From Planctomycetaceae bacterium UBA4732 (GTDB taxonomy: Bacteria > Planctomycetota > Planctomycetia > Gemmatales > Gemmataceae): a stretch of DNA of 19,722 nucleotides. The stretch is taken from positions 855 to 20,576 of the forward strand of contig DHJA01000166.1 of assembly GCA_002404095.1 (NCBI GenBank). Reading direction: 5' to 3'. The position numbers and the translations under genes are program-made. The notes beneath the pieces were generated by a model. It did no database searches, was not told the origin of the DNA, and saw only the letters and a list, made by a program, of their open reading frames with translations. Shown here piece by piece: positions 14,174-19,722 of the stretch. Within the stretch, counting starts at the first letter, position 1. Every line of letters begins with the position of its first letter.

Positions 14174-14391
14174 GGTTCCTCCGGGGGCGGCGGGAAATCG
14201 AGTTCGGGGTCTACTGCGAATCGATCCGCTAATTCCGCGCTCCCTTTCCAGCCCATCAATCCGGCGGTTCGGCGCGCCTTGCTGATCGCGGTGTGGACGG
14301 TGACCCGCACCTTTTCGTGCTCCTGCAGAGGCAGAGGTTGGGTCAGCTTCAGAGCGCCGTTCTCGTAAACCGCATCCAGGGTGATCGCCAT
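14170..14391 (-). CDS. DUF104 antitoxin (AF2212-like)
   Basis: This 73-residue protein matches the DUF104/AF2212-like antitoxins. The N-terminal beta motif is TLDAVYENGALKLTQPLPL (residues 4-22) and is followed by QEHEKVRVTVHTAISKARR. These form a small AbrB-like beta fold, and the C-terminal part (SAELADRFAVDPELDFPPPPEEP) would wrap the toxin. AGGAG (complement of 14400-14404) lies eight bases before ATG 14391. It comes first, as usual, and its stop codon overlaps the PIN toxin start (ATGA). It probably neutralises the toxin and represses the operon. Confidence 0.9.
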   Translation of the reverse strand: MAITLDAVYENGALKLTQPLPLQEHEKVRVTVHTAISKARRTAGLMGWKGSAELADRFAVDPELDFPPPPEEP

Positions 14392-14490
14392 GAGTGAATC
14401 TCCTACGGAAATGGATGGAATGCACCCCTCCCATTGTATCGCAGAGCCGGAAAAGCAAAGCGCCTACTCCGATGCGACTTAATCAGCGAC

Positions 14491-14952
14491 TCAAGCCACG
14501 TCACCTTTTCGCACTTCCCAAAACATCTGGCCCGAATGCTTGCGATCTATGAAATAATGGTGATTGCGATTCTGAATCGCGTCGATCACGGCCCTCGCAT
14601 CTTCGGCCGTCTTTTTATCGGAATGTCCGAGCAAACCCTCAAGCGCCGGAACGGCGTCACGACTTAATGAATACGCAAGAATGCAACAGCCCCGGTAGCG
14701 CACGATAGACGACCTGTCAGCGATCGCCGCCAGACCGATGCGGAAAGCTATGTTATTGGTTCGCGCGTACCGAATACTATGAAACGCCATGTCGCGCCGT
14801 GCCTCATGACGCTTAGCAAATGGAAAGAACTCTTCAAAAAATGCCAACACTCGGTCGCCCAAATCGCGCAGTTGTTGCCAAGCGGCGTGACGAGCGGCCT
14901 TGTCTTTAGTATCAAACGAAGCAACTAAAACACGAATTTCGTCGTCTTCCAT
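14491..14952 (-). CDS. HEAT-repeat-like small protein
   Basis: This 153-residue protein is nearly all helical, with two or three HEAT-like units: DKAARHAAWQQLRDLGDRVLAFFEEFF, MAFHSIRYAR.NNIAFRIGLAAIADRSSIVRYRGCCILAYSL, RDAVPALEGLLGHSDKKTAEDARAVIDAI (the last two fit the repeat best). HEAT-like proteins of this size bind other proteins and some serve as immunity proteins to secreted toxins, but no toxin gene is next to it, so a role is not assigned. GAGG before ATG 14952 serves as ribosome-binding site. It is a single gene between the toxin-antitoxin unit and the Uma2 gene. Confidence 0.65.
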   Translation of the reverse strand: MEDDEIRVLVASFDTKDKAARHAAWQQLRDLGDRVLAFFEEFFPFAKRHEARRDMAFHSIRYARTNNIAFRIGLAAIADRSSIVRYRGCCILAYSLSRDAVPALEGLLGHSDKKTAEDARAVIDAIQNRNHHYFIDRKHSGQMFWEVRKGDVA

Positions 14953-15055
14953 CGCGAAACCTCAGCGGCTGAACTTGTCTGTTGAGTGCGTACTCTATCC
15001 TGACCAACGCGCGCTTAACGCAACTTATCGCCTGCAAATCGCGCACCCGCGTAGT

Positions 15056-15733
15056 CTATCTCGGGGGAGCTTTCAGACGGCGGCGAAGCTCTTCGTTTTC
15101 CCGGCGCAGACGTTCGATTTCGGCTTCCGCTGCGTGGAGAGCCTGCCGTTCCTCCGGCGGAGTTCGGAGTAATTTCCCTGTTGCGGGGTCGTAGAGGCGA
15201 AGCAGTTCTCCTTGCCCTCTCAAATGCAGCTTCAGCACGTCGCTTGGCAGGCGACCGCCCAAAGCCCGAATCCGAACATAGCGCCCCTGATGAAGTCGAT
15301 AGCCTTGCAGCCGAGGTTTCAGATATTCGCCGTAGGGGTCAAAAAGGAAATACTCCTGTACTTTCAGGTCGCGGTACACTTCCATCTTATCTTCCACGTC
15401 TTCTTCGCGCGTGGACGCGCAGGTTAGTTCTATCACCAGATCCGGCCCCTTACCGTCCTCCCAAATTTGGTAACGGCGACGGTCAGGCGTTTTTGAGACT
15501 CCTCGCACGACCATCACGTCAGGAGAAAGATTGTAATCTTGGGAGCCGGGAACGTAGTGAACGTACATGTTCCCTCCTACCAGCGCTAGCGGATCATCGG
15601 CGAGCCAGACCTCAAGTGGTTCAAGGAGGTAACGCAGGTTTCTGACGTGGCGTGGGGTCTCACCTAACGTCCGCCCCTCAGACTCCGCGTAGAATATCCC
15701 GCCCCTGCTAACATCGCGAAGAATTTTCGACAT
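15056..15733 (-). CDS. Uma2 family (DUF820) endonuclease-like protein
   Basis: This 225-residue Uma2 protein has the PD-(D/E)xK restriction-like fold. Typical blocks are the N-terminal HVRNLRYLLEPL, the LSPDVMVVRGVSK acidic motif (D72), PDLVIELTCASTREEDVEDK (D98, E102) and the lysine-bearing DKMEVYRDLKVQEYFLFDP. The C-terminal ~40 residues (ALHAAEAEIERLRRENEELRRRLK) form a coiled coil, so it likely dimerises. Uma2 genes are highly duplicated in planctomycetes and cyanobacteria; their nuclease activity is mostly predicted. The start ATG 15733 has GGGA upstream. It follows proS (57 bases) on the same strand and may be read with it. Confidence 0.9.
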   Translation of the reverse strand: MSKILRDVSRGGIFYAESEGRTLGETPRHVRNLRYLLEPLEVWLADDPLALVGGNMYVHYVPGSQDYNLSPDVMVVRGVSKTPDRRRYQIWEDGKGPDLVIELTCASTREEDVEDKMEVYRDLKVQEYFLFDPYGEYLKPRLQGYRLHQGRYVRIRALGGRLPSDVLKLHLRGQGELLRLYDPATGKLLRTPPEERQALHAAEAEIERLRRENEELRRRLKAPPR

Positions 15734-15790
15734 TGTCCATCCCTTCCCTTCCCTGTCGTCGCTTGAGTTGCGTAGAACGCGCCGTGTATC

Positions 15791-17305
15791 TCAATATGCC
15801 TTGGCCAACACCACCCGCCCCGCCGAGGGTTGGCCCGTGACCATGCACTTGCCCGCTTCCTTCGCTCGGTCAAACGGGATGCAGCGGATTGTCGCCTTCG
15901 TCTCGTTGGCGATGCGGTCTTCCGTCTCGCGCGTGCCGTCCCAATGCGCCAGGTAAAAGCCGCCCGGCTCTTCGATGCGCTTTTTGAAATCGTCGTAGGA
16001 GTCGATCTCGTGCAAGTTGGCGTCGCGGAACGTCTTCGCGCGGTTGAACAAGTCGGCCTGCATCGCCTTGAGTAGCTCGCCGACGCGCTTCGCCGCCCCC
16101 TCCAGCGGTACGCCCATTTCCTTCGACTCGCGGCCCGGCAGGTCGCGCCGCGCCAGTACACACGCCCCTTTGGCCAAGTCTTTCGGCCCTATTTCGATTC
16201 GCACCGGCACACCCTTCAATTCCCATTCGTTGAACTTGTAGCCGGGCTGGTACTGTTCGCGGTCGTCCACCTTCACGCTCACCGGCTCGTAGTCCAGCCA
16301 TGAGCGTAAATCGAGATCGCGTATGGAGGCGGCTAATTTGTTCGCGGCTTCGAGCACATTTACTCGCTCCTCCGGCGTCTTGAAGATCGGCACGATCACC
16401 GCATGGAGCGGCGCCAGGCGCGGCGGCAGCACCAGCCCCTGATCGTCGCTGTGCGTCATGATGAGGCCGCCGACCAGCCTCGTAGACACGCCCCAGCTAG
16501 TGGCCCAGGCGTATTCGCGTTTGCCCTCCTTGCTCTGGAACTGCACGTCAAACGCCTTGGCGAAGTTCTGACCGAGGAAATGACTCGTTCCCGCTTGCAG
16601 CGCCCGGCGGTCCTGCATCATCGCCTCAATGCAGAGCGTGTACACGGCGCCGGGGAATTTCTGGCCCTCGCTCTTCCGCCCGACGATCACCGGCATCGCC
16701 ATCCATTCCTCGGCGAAAGTCCTGTACACTTCCACCATCCGCTTTGTCTCTTTCTCGGCTTCCTCTTGATTGGCATGGGCGGTGTGGCCCTCCTGCCAGA
16801 GAAACTCAGTGGTGCGCAGGAACAGCCGGGGGCGCATTTCCCAGCGCACCACGTTGGCCCACTGATTGATGAGCAGCGGCAGATCGCGGTAGCTCTGGAT
16901 CCAGTTCTTGTAGGTGTGCCAGATGATCGTCTCGGAGGTCGGCCGGACGATCAGTTCTTCTTCGAGCTTCGCGGCCGGATCGACTTCGATCCCGCCGCCG
17001 GGGACGGCCTTGAGGCGGTAATGGGTGACGACGGCGCACTCCTTGGCGAAGCCCTCCGCCATCTGTTCCTCGCGCGCCAGGAATGATTTTGGAATAAACA
17101 GCGGGAAATAGGCGTTGACGTGCCCAGTGTCTTTGAACATGCGGTCGAGCGCGCGTTGCATCTTTTCCCAGATCGCGTAGCCGTGCGGCTTGATGACCAT
17201 GCAGCCGCGCACGTCGGAGTTCTCGGCGAGGCCGGCGCGGTTGACGATGTCGAGATACCATTGGGAATAATCGGCGCTGCGGGTGGCAATTTTCTCGGCG
17301 GCCAT
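15791..17305 (-). CDS. proS: Prolyl-tRNA synthetase, archaeal/eukaryotic type
   Basis: This class II aminoacyl-tRNA synthetase loads proline onto tRNA-Pro. The 504-residue size and the absence of the bacterial editing insertion mark the archaeal/eukaryotic-like (ProS3) form. Motif 1 region: [20 protein letters not shown] (31-50). TSETIIW and the motif 2 stretch [20 protein letters not shown] (151-170, R154, R162) with EGHTAH. Motif 3-like block [21 protein letters not shown]. An anticodon-binding domain follows ([29 protein letters not shown]), then the C-terminal zinc-like domain ending [15 protein letters not shown], as in family members ending in Tyr. AGGAG (complement of 17311-17315) is six bases before ATG 17305. 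No bacterial-type proS is in the window. Confidence 0.95.
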   Translation of the reverse strand: MAAEKIATRSADYSQWYLDIVNRAGLAENSDVRGCMVIKPHGYAIWEKMQRALDRMFKDTGHVNAYFPLFIPKSFLAREEQMAEGFAKECAVVTHYRLKAVPGGGIEVDPAAKLEEELIVRPTSETIIWHTYKNWIQSYRDLPLLINQWANVVRWEMRPRLFLRTTEFLWQEGHTAHANQEEAEKETKRMVEVYRTFAEEWMAMPVIVGRKSEGQKFPGAVYTLCIEAMMQDRRALQAGTSHFLGQNFAKAFDVQFQSKEGKREYAWATSWGVSTRLVGGLIMTHSDDQGLVLPPRLAPLHAVIVPIFKTPEERVNVLEAANKLAASIRDLDLRSWLDYEPVSVKVDDREQYQPGYKFNEWELKGVPVRIEIGPKDLAKGACVLARRDLPGRESKEMGVPLEGAAKRVGELLKAMQADLFNRAKTFRDANLHEIDSYDDFKKRIEEPGGFYLAHWDGTRETEDRIANETKATIRCIPFDRAKEAGKCMVTGQPSAGRVVLAKAY

Positions 17306-17337
17306 GCTTGCTCCTGTGCGGTGGAAAGAATGGTACG

Positions 17338-17367
17338 ATTATAGATGATTGACACGGTTAGGTCAGG
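17338..17367 (-). promoter_or_regulatory. Candidate sigma-70 promoter of proS
   Basis: On the minus strand a perfect TATAAT (complement of 17338-17343) lies about 33 bases before the proS ATG. With a 17-base spacer the -35 hexamer is CTGACC (complement of 17361-17366), a 4/6 fit to TTGACA. Placement and spacing are right for the housekeeping gene. Evidence is sequence match only. Confidence 0.45.
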
Positions 17368-17475
17368 GCGGATGTGGTCCCGGCGGATTGCCGCGTCGGC
17401 GGCGAGCGACTACATTGGCTAAGTACACGGATGAGGACCGCCGCCGGCTTTCGGGTCCGCCTCAAGGAAAACCGG

Positions 17476-19665
17476 ATGGCAGAAGTAGCCCTTGCCTTTA
17501 TCTGGCACCAGCACCAGCCCTATTATCCCGACGATGTTGCCGGCGAAAATCCCATGCCCTGGGTGCGCCTGCACGGCGTCAAAGATTACTACGGCATGGC
17601 CTTGCATCTTCTGGAGTTTCCGGAGATGCGTTGCACGATTAATCTCGTGCCGAGCCTGCTAGTGCAGCTCCTCGCCTACACGGAGCGCGGCGCCAGCGAT
17701 CGCTTCCTCGACGTTTCGCGCGTTCCGGCCGACGGGCTGAGCGAGGCCGATGGCCTTTTCCTCCTCGACCACTTCTTCATGGCGAACGTTGATCACATGA
17801 TCGCGCCATTCCCGCGCTATGCCGAGCTGTATCATCGCCGCGCCGTCGGGCGCAACAGCGCGGAAGAAGCTTTGCGTCGCTTCAAGCCGACCGATCTACG
17901 CGACTTGCAAGTCTGGTTCAACCTGACGTGGGTTCATCCGCTGGCCTTCGAGCGCGACGAGCTGCTGCGCGGCCTGCGCGACAAGGGCCGGAACTATACC
18001 GAGGACGACAAAAACGCCTTGCTGGCCAAGCACCTCGACATCCTACGCGAAGTGGCGCCGCTGCACCGGCAGCTGGCCGAAAGCGGCCAGGTCGAGCTTA
18101 CCACAACGCCGTTCTACCACCCCATTCTGCCGCTGTTGTTCGACAAGAAACTCGCGCGCGAAGCCATGCCCGACGCCGCCCTGCCGCAGTACACCGGCGG
18201 CTACCCCGACGACGCCGCGCTCCACGTCCGCCGGGCAGTCGAACTTCACACCCAACTCTTCGGCAAGCCGCCGCGCGGCATGTGGCCGGCCGAGGGGTCG
18301 GTGTGTCAGTCGATGATCCCGCTGCTGGCTCAACACGGCATCCGCTGGATCGCCACCGACGAGGAGATCCTCAGCGCCTCGACGCACGGCCACATCCACC
18401 GCGACGGCAAGGGCCACGTCAATGAACCCGGTCGGTTATATCGCCCTTATAAGGTCCGTGAAGGCGATGCCGAGCTAGGGATTGTCTTCCGCGATCATGC
18501 CTTGAGCGACCTGATCGGCTTTCACTATCAGCACACCGAACCAGAAAAAGCGGCCGATGACTTTATGAACTGTCTGGCAGGCATCGGCCATGCGGTCGGC
18601 GACGGCGGCCCCGCCTTGGTTAGCGTTATCCTGGACGGCGAAAACTGCTGGGAACACTACCCCGGCGGCGGCGTGGACTTCTTGCGCGCCTTGTACCGCC
18701 GCTGCACCACGACGCCCGGCGTCCGGCCCACGTCGGTCGGCGACTTTTTGGAGCGACATCCTCCGCAAGATGTGCTGCCGCGATTGTTCGCGGGCAGCTG
18801 GATCAGCCACAACTTCGCCATCTGGATCGGCCACGAAGAGGACAATACGGCCTGGGACGCTCTGCATCGCGCCCGCGAATACTTGGTGCGTCGCAACGGC
18901 CCAATGGGGAATGAAACGCCAACGGCGGTCGAACGGGCATGGCAAGAGCTTTACATCGCCGAAGGTTCCGACTGGTTCTGGTGGTACGGCGATGACCATT
19001 CCAGCGCGCAGGACGCCCTGTTCGACTATCTGTTTCGCAAGCATTTGCAAAACATTTATCTATTGCTCGGCGACGAGCCGCCGGCCGACCTGTCGCGGCC
19101 CATCAGCCGTCGCGCCCGCCAGCACGTCCACTACACCTCGCCGCGCGCCTTCCTGGACGTGAACATCGACGGCCGGGCCACGTTCTTCGAGTGGGTCAGC
19201 GCCGGCCGCTATGCCTGCCAGAACGAACGCGGTACGATGGCGATGGCCACGAGCGGGCCGCTGGAAGAACTATTCTTCGGCTTCGACCTAAAACGCCTGC
19301 TCGTCCGCGTCGATTGTGACGGCCCCGCCCGCATGGCCCTAGCCGACTGCGAGATGTTGCGCGTAGGCTTCGTCGAGCCGGCCGGCCGCGAGTTCCGGCT
19401 GCACCATCCAGGACGAACCGATCAGTTCGTCGAGCTGTTGCATCGCGGCCAGCCTGTCGCGGATTTCACGGTCGAGGCGGCCGTGGATCAGATTGTGGAA
19501 GTGGCCGTGCCGTTCGACGCCCTGGGCGTGGCGGTGGATGAGCCGGTGCAGTTTTTCGTTGAAGTGCTGCGCGGCGGTCGCAGCCATGACCGCGCTCCGC
19601 GCCAGGGCGCCATCGCCCTTGCCCGGCCGTCGCCGCATTTTGAGCTGGTGATGTGGGATGTATGA
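17476..19665 (+). CDS. GH57 glycoside hydrolase (alpha-amylase/COG1449 type)
   Basis: This 729-residue glycoside hydrolase of family 57 acts on alpha-glucans, possibly for glycogen turnover in the cytoplasm, as it has no signal peptide. Family landmarks: HQHQPY (residues 11-16), MWPAEGSVCQ with the probable nucleophile E273, FRDHALSDLIGF with the probable acid/base D340, and ILDGENCWEHYP (387 on). The C-terminal ~200 residues form a beta-rich domain (from about 530, SPRAFLDVNIDGRATFFEWV). Start ATG 17476 is preceded by AAGGA at 17464-17468; the longer GTG frame from 17374 has no ribosome-binding site and lies in the proS divergent promoter. It is divergent from proS. The exact specificity (amylase, branching or pullulanase) cannot be read from these motifs alone. 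Confidence 0.93.
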   Translation: MAEVALAFIWHQHQPYYPDDVAGENPMPWVRLHGVKDYYGMALHLLEFPEMRCTINLVPSLLVQLLAYTERGASDRFLDVSRVPADGLSEADGLFLLDHFFMANVDHMIAPFPRYAELYHRRAVGRNSAEEALRRFKPTDLRDLQVWFNLTWVHPLAFERDELLRGLRDKGRNYTEDDKNALLAKHLDILREVAPLHRQLAESGQVELTTTPFYHPILPLLFDKKLAREAMPDAALPQYTGGYPDDAALHVRRAVELHTQLFGKPPRGMWPAEGSVCQSMIPLLAQHGIRWIATDEEILSASTHGHIHRDGKGHVNEPGRLYRPYKVREGDAELGIVFRDHALSDLIGFHYQHTEPEKAADDFMNCLAGIGHAVGDGGPALVSVILDGENCWEHYPGGGVDFLRALYRRCTTTPGVRPTSVGDFLERHPPQDVLPRLFAGSWISHNFAIWIGHEEDNTAWDALHRAREYLVRRNGPMGNETPTAVERAWQELYIAEGSDWFWWYGDDHSSAQDALFDYLFRKHLQNIYLLLGDEPPADLSRPISRRARQHVHYTSPRAFLDVNIDGRATFFEWVSAGRYACQNERGTMAMATSGPLEELFFGFDLKRLLVRVDCDGPARMALADCEMLRVGFVEPAGREFRLHHPGRTDQFVELLHRGQPVADFTVEAAVDQIVEVAVPFDALGVAVDEPVQFFVEVLRGGRSHDRAPRQGAIALARPSPHFELVMWDV

Positions 19666-19722
19666 TTAACATCCTTACGAGCCGCGACCGTAACAGTAGT
19701 TTCACAAAGTACTCCTCACGCT
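19662..19722 (+). CDS. Possible start of a downstream gene, truncated at the window edge
   Basis: An ATG at 19662 overlaps the GH57 stop codon (ATGA) and stays open for 20 codons to the edge (MINILTSRDRNSS...). The 4-base overlap is a common arrangement for coupled genes, but the peptide is too short to recognise, has lower hydrophobicity than expected for a signal peptide, and has no clear Shine-Dalgarno of its own beyond the GH57 3' end. Treat as tentative. Confidence 0.3.
   Translation, partial: MINILTSRDRNSSFTKYSSR

Noticed and set aside
14174..14458. Upstream extension of the PIN toxin frame
   Set aside because: It overlaps the whole DUF104 antitoxin in another frame and reads as low-complexity Arg/Gly/Ser; the ATGA overlap at 14170-14173 fixes the real start.

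Overview
The window looks like chromosomal DNA of a planctomycete, probably of the Gemmata/Pirellula type. Reasons: a DUF1559-type prepilin start with the [15 protein letters not shown] signature, an ECF sigma factor paired with a eukaryotic-like Ser/Thr kinase fused to WD40 repeats, zinc-ribbon/membrane proteins with CPxC knuckles, a Uma2 (DUF820) protein, and a GC-rich sequence with good Shine-Dalgarno sites. The family assignment is an inference from gene content; there is no rRNA gene to confirm it.

Layout. 1-1557: the start of a prepilin-like gene (minus), the nickel-pincer cofactor gene larB, and a small three-helix membrane protein. 1607-5064 is an accessory stretch read on the minus strand: an MNT nucleotidyltransferase/HEPN pair, a ~200-bp element with 20-bp terminal inverted repeats, a lone HEPN-like protein with an R-x4-H motif, a coupled pair (tail-anchored protein plus zinc-ribbon protein), and a zinc-ribbon membrane protein bracketed by two diverged copies of a ~60-bp sequence. 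5228-8138 (plus): ECF sigma factor, kinase-WD40 protein and a Rieske ferredoxin, closely spaced. A near-perfect 69-bp palindrome separates these from a convergent secreted protein (minus). 9261-11893 (plus): an unrecognised conserved-looking protein, then an ArsR regulator overlapping a SulP anion transporter by one base. 11939-17305 (minus): a secreted TPR protein, a DUF104 antitoxin/PIN toxin pair with a 4-base overlap, a HEAT-like protein, a Uma2 protein and an archaeal/eukaryotic-type prolyl-tRNA synthetase. 17476-19665 (plus): a GH57 glycoside hydrolase, followed by a possible gene start at the edge.

Function. Housekeeping genes (proS, GH57, larB) alternate with signalling (sigma/kinase), a regulated anion transporter and small toxin-antitoxin or HEPN modules. 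The most noteworthy point is the ECF sigma gene: a perfect Shine-Dalgarno and ATG at 5228 lead into a run of eight C residues that puts that ATG out of frame with the rest of the gene. One more C would restore a standard N-terminus. This is either a contingency switch on a sigma/kinase pathway or a sequencing error. The second is the accessory block 1607-5064, where nucleotidyltransferase, HEPN, zinc-ribbon and small membrane genes sit beside a small mobile element and duplicated intergenic DNA.
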